Source of the DNA: an uncultured Lachnospiraceae bacterium
GTDB taxonomy: Bacteria; Bacillota; Clostridia; Lachnospirales; Lachnospiraceae
DNA: 64,000 nt
Direction of reading: 5' to 3'
Assembly (NCBI GenBank): GCA_910578405.1
Contig: CAJTQO010000015.1
Location: 10,021 to 74,020 of the forward strand
In this document: positions 53,532 to 63,113 of the stretch, in pieces
Numbering within the stretch: the first letter of the stretch is position 1
Layout: the number at the start of each line of letters is the position of its first letter
The notes under the pieces: generated by a model
What the model was told of the DNA's origin: nothing
Database searches by the model: none
The model's input: the letters and a program-made list of their open reading frames with translations, nothing else
Made by a program: the position numbers and the translations under genes

Positions 53532-54899
53532 CTAGCGCATCATCCCCCTGCAGCGTTTCAGCCAGTTCCCCCGCAAATAATAAATGAGGAACAAAACGGA
53601 AGTCGCCGCCCAGGTCAGTGGGTAACTGAAAGCCAGGGTGGAGATTTCCGGCCGCAAAGGCACCACTGCCAACACCCATGCCACACGCAGGACACAAATG
53701 CCAAGGGCCGTCAGCAGCATAGGAGGGATGGCGTCTCCACATCCTCTTGTTGTGCCTCCCAATATTTCAATGCAAATATATGTCACATAGCTTGGCGCAA
53801 TAACCCGCATCATTTTAAGCCCCACCGCAATCACGTCCGGATCATCGGTGAACATATGGAAGAAAATGCGCCCTCCCGTCAACACAAGCACGCTCAATAA
53901 GAAACTGGTCATCGCCGCCATGCCCATGCAGATGCGCACGCTCTTTTTAATCCGGTCATATTTGCCTGCGCCGAAATTCTGCCCGGCAAACGTGGTAATG
54001 GCTACGCCATACGCTCCCATAATCATCCAGAAAATGCCGTCAATCTTGCCGTATGCCGTCCAAGCCGCTATCGTGTCCGTCCCAAAAGCATTGACGCTGG
54101 ACTGGATAATCAGGTTGGAAACGGAATACATGGTAGACTGCACCCCGGCCGGAAGGCCCAGCCGTATAATATCATGCAGAAAAGACGGCGTAAAACGGAT
54201 TTCCTTTACATACAGCCGATAGGAATCCTCCGTCTTCCTTAAAGCAACGATTACCATAAGCGCGCTGATTACCTGGGAAAGCGCCGTAGCTATGCCAACC
54301 CCCGCCACGCCCATATGCAAAATCGCCACAAACAGGATATCCAATACAATATTGGCCAGGCAGGACAAAATCAAAAAGTAAAGCGGCCGCTTGGAATCCC
54401 CCACAGCCCTTAAAATCCCCGACCCCATATTATAAAGAAGGGAAGGAATCACCCCGGTGAAATAAACCCGCATATACACAACCGACATTGCTAAAATATC
54501 TTCCGGCGTATGCATGGCCCGCAGCGCCGCCCCGGAAAAAAGAAACCCGAGCGCCATAATAACAGCGCCTCCTGCAATAGAAAGCGCCATAGCGGTATGT
54601 ACCGTCTTTTTCACATCCTCCTGTTTCTTAGCCCCGTAATACTGGGAAATAATCACCGTAGCGCCGGAAGAAAGCCCGGTGAAAAAACCAATCAGCAAAT
54701 TAATCAGCGTGGCCGCCGGCCCGCCTACCGCCGCCAGCGCCTCCTTCCCCACAAACTTCCCGACAATCACCGCATCCGTCGTATTATAAAGCTGCTGGAA
54801 AAAAGTGCCGAACAAAATGGGGAAAAAGAAAAACAATAGCTGCTTCCAAATCACCCCTTCCGTAATCTGGTTTGAAATTTGATTCCTTTCCGTTTTCAT
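53532..54899 (-). CDS. MATE family efflux transporter (3 of 5)
   Basis: A 455-residue MATE antiporter. N-terminal TEGVIWKQLLFFFFPILFG, FQQLYNTTDAVIVGKFVGK, YNMGSGILRAVGDSKRPLYF and GCGDAIPPML are family features; length normal. Start at 54899 follows GGGAGG. The 3' end abuts a truncated DUF434-type remnant, so the last residues may come from the deletion junction. Confidence 0.94.
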   Translation of the reverse strand: MKTERNQISNQITEGVIWKQLLFFFFPILFGTFFQQLYNTTDAVIVGKFVGKEALAAVGGPAATLINLLIGFFTGLSSGATVIISQYYGAKKQEDVKKTVHTAMALSIAGGAVIMALGFLFSGAALRAMHTPEDILAMSVVYMRVYFTGVIPSLLYNMGSGILRAVGDSKRPLYFLILSCLANIVLDILFVAILHMGVAGVGIATALSQVISALMVIVALRKTEDSYRLYVKEIRFTPSFLHDIIRLGLPAGVQSTMYSVSNLIIQSSVNAFGTDTIAAWTAYGKIDGIFWMIMGAYGVAITTFAGQNFGAGKYDRIKKSVRICMGMAAMTSFLLSVLVLTGGRIFFHMFTDDPDVIAVGLKMMRVIAPSYVTYICIEILGGTTRGCGDAIPPMLLTALGICVLRVAWVLAVVPLRPEISTLAFSYPLTWAATSVLFLIYYLRGNWLKRCRGMMR

Positions 54900-55031
54900 C
54901 TGTAACCTCCCTGCCCCCAAAAAGCCTTTCCTGCTTAAACCGTATTCCATATGCCGTTTCCATTCTCATACATCCATAAGGCAAAGTATACCATTTCCCC
55001 CTTATACAGTCAATGAGGCCCGAAAAAACCT

Positions 55032-55059
55032 TTGGATTTTCCGCCGAATATGTTAAAAT
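55032..55059 (+). promoter_or_regulatory. Promoter of the GH172 gene
   Basis: TTGGAT and TAAAAT with a 16-base spacer, 50 bases before the start of the GH172 gene. Confidence 0.6.
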
Positions 55060-55109
55060 ATCCAAAACGGAACCAAACACATCCGCACCTATGCAAGGAG
55101 GACAGGCCG

Positions 55110-56216
55110 ATGGATTTTTTTCAAACTAATTTTTCCATGCTTCCCTTTTTACGGGAAGGGAGAAGCAGAAGCATCAACTGGGAAAACCAAACAGGGGAAA
55201 AAGGGAAAGGCGGGATGGCCGCCAGCGGGCTTGGCGCTTCCCGCAAAGGCTCCCCCTGCATCCCTTTGGTAAAGGCAGGGGAAACCGTAACCTTGGCCGA
55301 AACGGCAGGCCCTGGCGTTATCCAGCACATCTGGATGACCGTAACCAACCAGGCCAGCCCAAGAAACCGCTACATCCTGCGTGACCTGGTTGTAAGAATC
55401 TTTTGGGACGGCGAAAGCGCGCCCTCGGTGGAAAGCCCTTTGGGAGACTTTTTCTGCTGCGGCTTCGGCGTATCCTACCTGGTCAATTCCATGCCGGTGG
55501 CCGTAAACCCTACCAGAGGCTTTAACTGCTATTTTCCCATGCCATTCCATAAAAGCATGAAAATAACGCTGGAAAACCAGTGCGATGAAGATGTGAACGC
55601 CTTTTTTTACCAAGTGGATTACTGTCTCTTAGACAAGCTGCCGGAAAATACCGGTTACTTCCATGCGCAGTGGAGAAGGCAGAGACTGACGGAAAAAGCA
55701 AAAGATTACGTAATTTTAGACAACGTAAAAGGAAAAGGCCAGTATGTGGGCACCTATATGGCGCTGACCACACTGGAGCGCTATTGGTATGGAGAAGGGG
55801 AAATCAAATTCTATCTGGACGGCGACCAAGCTTATCCCACCATATGCGGAACCGGCACAGAAGACTATTTCGGAGGCGCATGGAGCTTTGCCACCCAAAA
55901 AGACGGGAAAACCGTGGAAAATACGTACTGCACCCCGTTTTTAGGCTACCCGTATTACTCCCATCACGATTCGGAGCTGCACAACGATTACCACAACGAC
56001 GATATCCCGCCGCAGCGCAGCTTCTATCGGTGGCATATTATGGACCCGGTGCTGTTCGCGGAAGATATCCGTGTTGCCATCCAGCAGATTGGCGTCTCTT
56101 ACGGCGGGCTGTTTGAGCGGCAGGACGATGTGGCCACCGTGGCCTATTGGTACCAGGCAGAACCCCATATCCCTTTTCCAAAACTGATGGGACGCCGGGA
56201 TAGATGGCCCCGTTAA
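55110..56216 (+). CDS. DUF2961/GH172 family glycoside hydrolase-like protein
   Basis: A 368-residue protein with the GH172 features: SRSINWENQTGEKGKGG (near residue 22), GVIQHIWMTV, LGDFFCCGFG and GTGTEDYFGGAWSF (near residue 250; contains a conserved Glu). GH172 members work on arabinofuranosides or on difructose dianhydride. There is no signal peptide, so it probably acts inside the cell. ATG at 55110 follows AAGGAGG. Single-gene unit with its own promoter and a terminator shared with yyaL. Confidence 0.88.
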   Translation: MDFFQTNFSMLPFLREGRSRSINWENQTGEKGKGGMAASGLGASRKGSPCIPLVKAGETVTLAETAGPGVIQHIWMTVTNQASPRNRYILRDLVVRIFWDGESAPSVESPLGDFFCCGFGVSYLVNSMPVAVNPTRGFNCYFPMPFHKSMKITLENQCDEDVNAFFYQVDYCLLDKLPENTGYFHAQWRRQRLTEKAKDYVILDNVKGKGQYVGTYMALTTLERYWYGEGEIKFYLDGDQAYPTICGTGTEDYFGGAWSFATQKDGKTVENTYCTPFLGYPYYSHHDSELHNDYHNDDIPPQRSFYRWHIMDPVLFAEDIRVAIQQIGVSYGGLFERQDDVATVAYWYQAEPHIPFPKLMGRRDRWPR

Positions 56217-56221
56217 TTCCT

Positions 56222-56240
56222 AGCGGGGCGCCGCCCCGCT
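56222..56240. terminator. Hairpin between GH172 and YyaL genes
   Basis: A 7-bp perfect GC stem (AGCGGGG/CCCCGCT) with a five-base loop between the convergent 3' ends. T runs are short, so it is a moderate terminator candidate. Confidence 0.6.
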
Positions 56241-56246
56241 TTGGAT

Positions 56247-58205
56247 TTATTCGTTTTCCCGCCTGCTTGAAAGCGTATTTTGAGGGGCCAGGCACACTTG
56301 CCCCCTGCAAATATAAAACGTAACGCGCCCATTTACCAGCGGATATTCCTTCTCATCTGACACGACCGTCACATTTGCCAGCAGCGGAAGCTGTCTTCTG
56401 ACCTCTTCCAGACTATAACGGTTGTCTAACGCCACCTTAATCCGCTCCGGCGGATTCTCATAAAGCAGTTTGGCCAGCAAAAACATACTATGCCCCGGCA
56501 AATAGCCCTGCGCTCTGGCTGCAAGGACATCCAACTGCCTTTCGGCCAATTCCCTATACTCCTCCTTCCCGGTCAACTGGCACAGCCTTACAAAGTTGTA
56601 CGCCATTGCCGAATTCCCGCTTGGGACAGCGCCGTCGTAAAATTCCTTTGGATTTATAAAAAGTTCCGCCCGGCCCGGCTCCGAAAGGAAATAGCCTCCG
56701 CCCGCATCATCCGCAAACCGTCTGACAGCCTCCCTGCAAAACCGCTGCGCCTTTTCTAAATATGCCTCATCCAGGGTGGAATGGTACAATTCGGTCAAAG
56801 CCGCAATATAAAAGGCATAATCATCCAAAAAACCGTTCCCGGAATGCTTTCCCTCCCGCCAGCTTGCATAAAGCTGCATCCCTTCGCACAAGTTCCCTTC
56901 CAAAAAGCGCTGCGCCCGCACCGCCGCCTGTATATATTCCTCCTTGCGCGAAACCCGGTAAAGCGCGGACAACGCGGCTATCATCATGGAATTCCAGGAA
57001 AGCAGCGCCTTATCGTCCATATGCAGCCTGCAGCGGCCTTTCCGGTAATCGTACAGCTTCCCAATCTCATCGGCAAAATCGGCGGCCTTTCCTTTGCTTT
57101 TTAAAAGGTTAGGAATATTTGCCCCTTCAAAGTTCCCCTTTTTCGTTACGTCAAAGGCTTTGGAAAACCGCTTCCCTTTTTCCTCCCCCAGCACATCCAT
57201 TATTTCCTCTAAGGTGAACGTATAATACTTCCCCTCCACTCCTTCGCTGTCCGCATCCTGGGCGCTGTAAAACCCGCCGTCCAAAGAAGTCATTTCCCGG
57301 AGCGCATACTGCGCGGTTTTTTCCGCCGTATCCAGGTAAAAAGGATTCAAAGTGGCTGCATAAGCCGCCGCATAGGCGATGATTAACAAGGCATTGTCGC
57401 AGAGCATTTTTTCAAAATGGGGAACGAGGAAATAAGAATCGGTGGAATATCTGGAAAAGCCATAGCCAATCTGGTCAAATATCCCTCCCCTGCGCATCTG
57501 CGTCAACGTCTTTTCCGCCATTTCCAATACCTCCGGCCTGTCATTTTGCATTGCGTACCGCAGCAAAAACCATAGGTTATGAGGCGCCGGGAATTTGGGC
57601 GCATCCCCAAACCCGCCGTTTTTATAATCAAAACGCTCTAAAAACATACGGACTGCCTTTTCGCATACATCGCCCGCGCCCTCTGCGTCTCCTTTCCCAT
57701 AGCCGGATTCCTGCCGCTTTAACTGCGCAATGACCTGTTGGGCCGAGTGCAGCAGTTCCTCCCTCCGGTTGTCCCACCTGTCCGCCACCGCTTCCAGCAA
57801 ATCGCAAAAACCTGGCATCCCATACCGTGGCTGTAAAGGGAAATAAGTCCCTGCCAGAAACGGCTCTTTATTCCAGGCCATAAATATGCTCATAGGCCAG
57901 CCGCCGCTGCCAGTGAAAGCCTGGCACACCGCCATATATACGCTGTCAAGATCAGGGCGTTCCTCCCTGTCTGCCTTGATGGAAATAAAGGAACGGTTGA
58001 GCATGTCAGCCACCCTTTCATCCTCGAAGCTTTCCTTAGCCATCACATGGCACCAATGGCAGGAACTGTATCCGATGCTTAAAAAAATGGGCTTGTCCTC
58101 CCTCTTTGCCCTCTCAAACGCCTCCTCACACCACGGATACCAGTCTACAGGATTTTTTGCATGCTGCAGCAGATAGGGGCTTGTTTCCTTTTCCAGACGA
58201 TTCAT
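56247..58205 (-). CDS. yyaL: Thioredoxin-domain protein (YyaL/SSP411-like)
   Basis: A 652-residue soluble protein. The start NRLEKETSPYLLQHAKNPVDW is cut short here but SPYLLQHAKNPVDWYPW is the family hallmark. YSSCHWCHVM (CxxC) near residue 50 belongs to the thioredoxin-like N-terminal domain, and the C-terminal two thirds form an (alpha/alpha)6 barrel as in N-acylglucosamine 2-epimerase-like enzymes. Full length. Function is not established; a redox or epimerase role has been suggested. Confidence 0.94.
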   Translation of the reverse strand: MNRLEKETSPYLLQHAKNPVDWYPWCEEAFERAKREDKPIFLSIGYSSCHWCHVMAKESFEDERVADMLNRSFISIKADREERPDLDSVYMAVCQAFTGSGGWPMSIFMAWNKEPFLAGTYFPLQPRYGMPGFCDLLEAVADRWDNRREELLHSAQQVIAQLKRQESGYGKGDAEGAGDVCEKAVRMFLERFDYKNGGFGDAPKFPAPHNLWFLLRYAMQNDRPEVLEMAEKTLTQMRRGGIFDQIGYGFSRYSTDSYFLVPHFEKMLCDNALLIIAYAAAYAATLNPFYLDTAEKTAQYALREMTSLDGGFYSAQDADSEGVEGKYYTFTLEEIMDVLGEEKGKRFSKAFDVTKKGNFEGANIPNLLKSKGKAADFADEIGKLYDYRKGRCRLHMDDKALLSWNSMMIAALSALYRVSRKEEYIQAAVRAQRFLEGNLCEGMQLYASWREGKHSGNGFLDDYAFYIAALTELYHSTLDEAYLEKAQRFCREAVRRFADDAGGGYFLSEPGRAELFINPKEFYDGAVPSGNSAMAYNFVRLCQLTGKEEYRELAERQLDVLAARAQGYLPGHSMFLLAKLLYENPPERIKVALDNRYSLEEVRRQLPLLANVTVVSDEKEYPLVNGRVTFYICRGQVCLAPQNTLSSRRENE

Positions 58206-58385
58206 TCCTTTTCCCTCCCATGTTCGCGCCGCTTGTCATTTATGGCAAAAGCGCCGGCGCTGATTTACAAACCGCTTTCCCAAAATTGCATTGCAGATAT
58301 CCTGCTATTATATGGAGAAAACCGGATATTATGCCAAAGTCCTTCCCTTATGCTTTCGACGGCGCAGGAAATATCCGTCAAAGCA

Positions 58386-58413
58386 TTGTGCTTTCCATTT
58401 TTTATGGTAGAAT
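58386..58413 (+). promoter_or_regulatory. Promoter of MATE transporter 4
   Basis: TTGTGC and TAGAAT with a 16-base spacer, about 95 bases upstream of the start. Confidence 0.45.
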
Positions 58414-58508
58414 AGGCCATAGACTCTGCAATAAAAATACAAGGGCCTGGCAGACGCATGTTCCAGAAAAGCAAACAAGCCCAAGATACACAAGGAGCAA
58501 AAAATAAC

Positions 58509-59963
58509 ATGAAAAAACAAAACAACCCAAAAACTTTTGACTGGGGATTTTTTCTCCGGCATATTGCCATAATTGCAGTGCCGGTGGCCCTGCAGAACCT
58601 GCTGACTACTACAGGAAGCATGGTGGACACTATGATGTTAGCCTCCCTGGGCGAGCAGACGGTAGGCGCCGTAGGGCTTTGCGCCCAGTTTTCCAGCCTG
58701 ATGTTTGCAGGCTATTGGGGCTTTGTGGGCGGCGGCATGATGTTTTTTTCCCAATACTGGGGCGCGAAAAACGACGACGGCATTACCCGTTCCTTTGGCC
58801 TCACTCTTTCCTTTATGATGGCGGTGGGGCTCATTTTCAGTTTTCTGGCCCTGGGCGCCCCTGAGTTCATTATGAATATTTACACCGACAAGGCGGAAAT
58901 CCAGCAAATCGGCGTCTCCTACCTGAAAATCGTAGGTTTTGCCTATGCGCTGCAGGTTTTGACCATGGCAGTCAGCGCGCTTTTGCGCTCCATCGAGCAG
59001 GTCAAAATACCGCTTTACGGCGGCATTGCTTCCGTAGCCGCCAACTGCCTTTTTAACTACCTTTTGATTTTCGGCAAACTCGGCCTGCCCAAAATGGGCG
59101 TGCGGGGGGCCGCTTTAGGCACCGTGCTTGCCGGAGCCGTAAACCTGACGATTTTGCTTGTTTTTGTCCTGAAAAGGAAAATACCCTATGTGCTGGAATT
59201 TTCCAGACATTTTCGTTGGGACAGGGAATTTATTGGCCAATACCTGCAAAAATGTTTCCCTATCCTCTGCAATGAAATCCTGATTGGCGTGGGGAATATG
59301 ATGATTAATATTGTGTTAGGCCATCAAAGCGAAAAGGCCATTGCCGCCGTTGCCGTATTCCGGACTCTGGAGGGATTGGTCATTGCCTTTTTCAGCGGTT
59401 TTTCCAATGCGGCCACTGTCCTGGTCGGAAAAGAGGTGGGCGCAGGAAACCACGAGGCAGCCTTTCAGCGCGCCAAACGGCTGGTATATTTGTGCAGCGC
59501 CCTCATTGGCTCCGCCTGCCTTACGCTCATTGCCGTCCATAGCCCTCTGCTCCACGCCATGGGGCTTAGCGGGGAATCGTACCGGATTGGCACAGGGATG
59601 TTGCTTATCTACAGCGTGGCCGCCCTTATCCGCATGGGGAACTGGACACAGAACGACACTTACCGCGCCGCCGGGGACGCGGCCTTTGGCTCCATCCTGG
59701 AAATTACCTTTATGTACCTGTTAGCGCTGCCTTGCGTGTATACGGCAAACTATGTCTTCCATGCGCCCTTCCTCCTTATTTTCGCCCTTTGCTATGTGGA
59801 TGAGCCTGTCCGCTACCTGATTATGCAATGCCATATGTATTCCGGCAAGTGGATTAAGCCCGTATCCGACGCAGGCATGAAAACCATTGAGGACTTCCGT
59901 AAAAACCATGGCATTACGGTAAAACCGCCCTTGTCAAAGCCGCGCAATAAGACTACAATATAA
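58509..59963 (+). CDS. MATE family efflux transporter (4 of 5)
   Basis: A 484-residue MATE protein. LRHIAIIAVPVALQNLLTTT near the start, GSMVDTMMLASLGEQTVGAVGL (cut: MVDTMMLASLGE) and MINIVLGHQSEKAIAAVAVF are typical; the C-terminal 40 residues are a cytoplasmic tail. AAGGAGC precedes the ATG at 58509. It stands next to a HIT protein gene and a second MATE gene in the same direction, but each has its own ribosome-binding site and the gap before the last has a promoter. Confidence 0.94.
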   Translation: MKKQNNPKTFDWGFFLRHIAIIAVPVALQNLLTTTGSMVDTMMLASLGEQTVGAVGLCAQFSSLMFAGYWGFVGGGMMFFSQYWGAKNDDGITRSFGLTLSFMMAVGLIFSFLALGAPEFIMNIYTDKAEIQQIGVSYLKIVGFAYALQVLTMAVSALLRSIEQVKIPLYGGIASVAANCLFNYLLIFGKLGLPKMGVRGAALGTVLAGAVNLTILLVFVLKRKIPYVLEFSRHFRWDREFIGQYLQKCFPILCNEILIGVGNMMINIVLGHQSEKAIAAVAVFRTLEGLVIAFFSGFSNAATVLVGKEVGAGNHEAAFQRAKRLVYLCSALIGSACLTLIAVHSPLLHAMGLSGESYRIGTGMLLIYSVAALIRMGNWTQNDTYRAAGDAAFGSILEITFMYLLALPCVYTANYVFHAPFLLIFALCYVDEPVRYLIMQCHMYSGKWIKPVSDAGMKTIEDFRKNHGITVKPPLSKPRNKTTI

Positions 59964-60028
59964 ATACATAAAAAGAAAACAGGGATGCTATAGCAAAGAG
60001 CAAATGGGCAGTCCCGAAAGGAGGACAT

Positions 60029-60448
60029 ATGAAAGATTCTAACTGCGGTTACTGTATGGGAGGGGAACTGTTGGGCAAATTTGGCATTTTCATTTGCGAG
60101 CTTAACGTAAGCAGCCTCATCCTGTTCAAAGAGCAAAGCAAACCCGGCAGATGCATCGTAGCCTACAAAGACCATGTCAGCGAATTGATTGACATTAGCG
60201 ACGACCAGCGCAATGCTTTTATGGCGGACGTAGCCCACGCGGCCCGGGCGCTTCATGCCGCTTTCCATCCCAACAAAGTCAACTACGGCGCATATGGCGA
60301 TACGGGCTGCCATCTGCATATGCACCTGGTTCCCAAATATGAGGGCGGGGACGAATGGGGCGGCACCTTCCAGATGAACCCGGACAAGACATATCTTACC
60401 GACGCGGAATATGAGGAAATGATTCGTAAAATCAAAGAAAATTTGTAA
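60029..60448 (+). CDS. HIT family protein
   Basis: A 139-residue nucleotide-binding protein. CHLHMHLVPKY near residue 92 is the HIT motif (HxHxHxx with hydrophobic x) whose middle His attacks nucleotide phosphates. It begins with a CxxC (CGYC). It probably hydrolyses nucleoside phosphoramidates or dinucleotides. AAGGAGG precedes the start. Sixty-five bases behind the MATE gene, so co-transcription is possible. Confidence 0.93.
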   Translation: MKDSNCGYCMGGELLGKFGIFICELNVSSLILFKEQSKPGRCIVAYKDHVSELIDISDDQRNAFMADVAHAARALHAAFHPNKVNYGAYGDTGCHLHMHLVPKYEGGDEWGGTFQMNPDKTYLTDAEYEEMIRKIKENL

Positions 60449-60490
60449 AGCGCCAGTCGCTTCCCTATCCAATGCGCGTTTACTTTTCGC

Positions 60491-60519
60491 TTGTCAAATC
60501 AGGCGGATTATGGTAGGAT
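60491..60519 (+). promoter_or_regulatory. Promoter upstream of small ORF and MATE 5
   Basis: TTGTCA and TAGGAT with a 17-base spacer. Confidence 0.5.
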
Positions 60520-60552
60520 GGGTGCGTAAAAACCTATTGGGAGAATAAAACG

Positions 60553-60699
60553 ATGAATCGCTTAAGAACCCGTAACAATGGGAAAATAGAAACATGGCAA
60601 ACAATGGCAAACACCGGTGCAAACGCCTCCCCTGCGGCCCAAAGGGCAGCCAGAGCGGAGGCATACCGGATAAGATACGAAAGCCTGCTTCATCCGTAA
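60553..60699 (+). CDS. Possible 48-residue small protein
   Basis: A short frame with GGGAG in front of its ATG, lying just behind a promoter and 68 bases before MATE 5. The product is basic, Ala/Arg/Asn-rich, with no recognisable motif. It could be a leader peptide, a small protein, or chance. Confidence 0.35.
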   Translation: MNRLRTRNNGKIETWQTMANTGANASPAAQRAARAEAYRIRYESLLHP

Positions 60700-60767
60700 A
60701 CTCTGGAGCAATGACTTTTGGGCCTTTTTCCTTTTAGCAACCATCAAAAACGGAAAGAGGTATATGT

Positions 60768-62138
60768 ATGAAAAAAATCACAGATATGACCGAGGGTTCC
60801 CCCCTTGGCCTGTTAGTTCGTTTTGCACTGCCGCTGCTGCTTGGCAGCCTGTGCCAACTCCTTTACACCACAGCGGACAGCGCGGTGGTAGGGCGGCTGA
60901 TTGGAGTGGGCGCTTTTGCCGCCGTCGGCGCCGCCGGGTTTTTAAGCTGGCTTGTGGTGGATATGATTCTTGGACTCACCCAAGGATTCGGCGTACTCTT
61001 CGCCCAAATCTTTGGAAAAAAGCAATGGGACCGTCTGCGGCAGGCCATCGCCGTTTCCTCCCTTTTAGCGTTTGGAATCGGCGCAGCGCTGACTGTGCTT
61101 GGGCTATTGTCCATCGGGTTTGCGCTGGACGCCACAGGAGTCCCCTTGGATATCCGCTCGGACGCCGTATCCTATTTACAGGTTATTTTCTCCGGCACGC
61201 TTATAACCATGTTTCACCGGCTGGCAGGAACCTTGTTACAGTCCCTTGGCAACAGCAGAGTTCCCGTTATCGGGAATGTGGCCTCGTGTATACTGAATAT
61301 CGCCCTCGATCTCCTTTTCGTAGGCGGATTCGGCTGGGGCGTGATTGGCGCAGCCCTTGCCACTGTGGCGGCACAGCTTGGTTCTTTCTTATACTGCCTG
61401 AGCAAGTTATGGGATATCCCGCAAGTCAGGCTGTCCAGAAACGATTTCATCCTGCCGGGAGCAATGCCCCCGGCTCTTGTGCGGGAACTGTTGCGGCTGG
61501 GCGGGCCGCTGGCTTTCCGCAACGGGGTCATCTCGGTAGGCGGGCTGTTTGTGCAGTCTGCCATCAATGGCTGCGGCAAACTGTTTGTAGCCGGTATGGC
61601 CGCAGCAGAGAAATATTTCGGCCTGGTCACTTTAACAGGCTGCGCTCTGGATGGCGCCTTTGCGTACTTCAGCGCCCAAAACTATGGCGCAGGCCGTATG
61701 GACCGAATCAAAGCCGGACTGCGCGCTTCCATTTGGCTGTCGTTAGCCAGCTCTGCGGTTATGGCCGTTTTGCTGCTTGTCTTTGGAAAGCAGCTTTTGG
61801 GCCTGCTTATTACAGGCAAACCTGAAGAATTGCAGCAAATCCTTCAAGCAGGTTACGAATATCTGACCGTACTGGCCTTTACCGTGCCGCTTATGTTTTT
61901 GCTGTGCCTGTACCGCTCCGGCTTACAGGGCATGGGAAGCGCTTTTGCGCCTACTCTCTCGGGTTTCATAGAACTGGGGCTTCGTATTGTATCCGTCCTG
62001 TTTCTGCCAAACCTCCTTGGCCGTTTCGCCATTTACCTGGCCAACCCCCTTGGATGGCTGGGCGCGTCCATACTGTTGGCCTGCTCCTATTACCGCGTAT
62101 ACCACAGGCTGACGCTCGCTCAGGCGGAACATAAGTAA
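60768..62138 (+). CDS. MATE family efflux transporter (5 of 5)
   Basis: A 456-residue MATE protein. ITDMTEGSPLGLLVRFALP, QLLYTTADSAVVGRLIG, LGNSRVPVIGNV and FSAQNYGAGRMDRI are family features. AAAGAGG precedes the ATG. It is followed by a small hairpin (62139-62155). Substrate unknown. Confidence 0.94.
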   Translation: MKKITDMTEGSPLGLLVRFALPLLLGSLCQLLYTTADSAVVGRLIGVGAFAAVGAAGFLSWLVVDMILGLTQGFGVLFAQIFGKKQWDRLRQAIAVSSLLAFGIGAALTVLGLLSIGFALDATGVPLDIRSDAVSYLQVIFSGTLITMFHRLAGTLLQSLGNSRVPVIGNVASCILNIALDLLFVGGFGWGVIGAALATVAAQLGSFLYCLSKLWDIPQVRLSRNDFILPGAMPPALVRELLRLGGPLAFRNGVISVGGLFVQSAINGCGKLFVAGMAAAEKYFGLVTLTGCALDGAFAYFSAQNYGAGRMDRIKAGLRASIWLSLASSAVMAVLLLVFGKQLLGLLITGKPEELQQILQAGYEYLTVLAFTVPLMFLLCLYRSGLQGMGSAFAPTLSGFIELGLRIVSVLFLPNLLGRFAIYLANPLGWLGASILLACSYYRVYHRLTLAQAEHK

Positions 62139-62155
62139 CCGCCGTTTTACGGCGG
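62139..62155 (+). terminator. Hairpin after MATE 5
   Basis: A 7-bp stem (CCGCCGT/ACGGCGG) with a TTT loop directly after the stop codon. There is no T run, so termination is uncertain. Confidence 0.4.
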
Positions 62156-62189
62156 CTGCCCGAAACAGTCCCCAAAATGGCAATGTCAT

Positions 62190-63113
62190 TCACTTAAGCT
62201 TTTCAAGATGGCGCAAATAATCCAGCATCTCGGCCTTCCTCCATAAACTTTCCTGGCATACCTTCTCATTCCCTTCCACAATCCCTAACTCAGACATTCG
62301 GTTTTGAAATGACTGCTTATCCGTTTCTTCCTCCCCATCGTAGTATTCCGTAATGCCTTCCCCAGTGTAATTTCCCTCCGCATCGGAAATGCCATGATAG
62401 CTAAAGCGCAGCGCTGGCATGGAATCCTCCGTAACCGTTCCATCCTTGCCTGTCAGAAAATAAGATTTCCCATAGCCGCCCTCATCTCCGCCGCCATCCC
62501 ATCTGGAAAACGCCGCCACTACCCCTGTTTTTTCATAATATCCCAGCGATACGGTGGTAAGAGCGTCCACCAGGCAAAAGGCTGTGTCCCCCTTTACCGT
62601 ATATATGGAATAGCAGCCAAAATAATCATCCCCAACCACTAACTCCGGTATCCCGTCATCGTCCAGATACAGCAGGGAAAACCAGACGCTCCCCATATCA
62701 TCGTCCCAGCCCTCCACCACTGGCAGATAAATCCGGGCATACTGTGGCGCTGCGCTTCCTTCTTCTGCCGCTTCTGCTATTCCCTCTTCCCCGCTTTCCT
62801 CTTCCGCTTTTCCTTCCCCTGCAATCTCGATTTTCCCTTCCTCCCTGCTTCTCCCTTCCGCTTTTCCTTCCCCTGCCGCCTCGGTTTTCCCCTCTTTTTC
62901 TCCGGTTCCGGCCTCTGTACCCGGCTCACTTTTCTCTTCTTCTCCGGCCTGCGCTTCCACCGCTGTCCGATTGCCCTCCCTCTCCTGCCCTATACGCGCT
63001 TTTGCAGTTTCCTCTTCCTCACTGCCTGTTTTGCCGCAACTGCACAAACCACACAGCAGCGCCATAAAAATCAACGCCGGAATCACTTTCCGAATGCCCC
63101 TCCATCGTTTCAT
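62190..63113 (-). CDS. Putative lipoprotein with acidic repeat linker
   Basis: A 307-residue protein. The first 27 residues are a lipoprotein signal ending LLCGLCSC, so it is probably lipid-anchored on the outside. Residues about 30-125 are Glu/Gly/Ala-rich with two imperfect copies of a unit beginning GKTEAAGEGKAE. The C-terminal 180 residues have alternating Asp/Gly-rich turns (YLDDDGIPELVVGDD), a pattern seen in uncharacterised surface lipoproteins of gut Firmicutes. GGAGG precedes the ATG closely. Function unknown. Confidence 0.75.
   Translation of the reverse strand: MKRWRGIRKVIPALIFMALLCGLCSCGKTGSEEEETAKARIGQEREGNRTAVEAQAGEEEKSEPGTEAGTGEKEGKTEAAGEGKAEGRSREEGKIEIAGEGKAEEESGEEGIAEAAEEGSAAPQYARIYLPVVEGWDDDMGSVWFSLLYLDDDGIPELVVGDDYFGCYSIYTVKGDTAFCLVDALTTVSLGYYEKTGVVAAFSRWDGGGDEGGYGKSYFLTGKDGTVTEDSMPALRFSYHGISDAEGNYTGEGITEYYDGEEETDKQSFQNRMSELGIVEGNEKVCQESLWRKAEMLDYLRHLEKLK

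Noticed and set aside
53532..53742. Extended N-terminus of the DUF434-type remnant
   Set aside because: The extra residues come from the MATE gene read in another frame and match nothing in the family.
60764..61825. Rightward 353-codon frame overlapping MATE 5
   Set aside because: It is an out-of-frame shadow of a clear MATE gene and has no family features.
62744..63067. Rightward Leu/Pro-rich protein
   Set aside because: It is the antisense of the acidic repeat linker of the lipoprotein gene.
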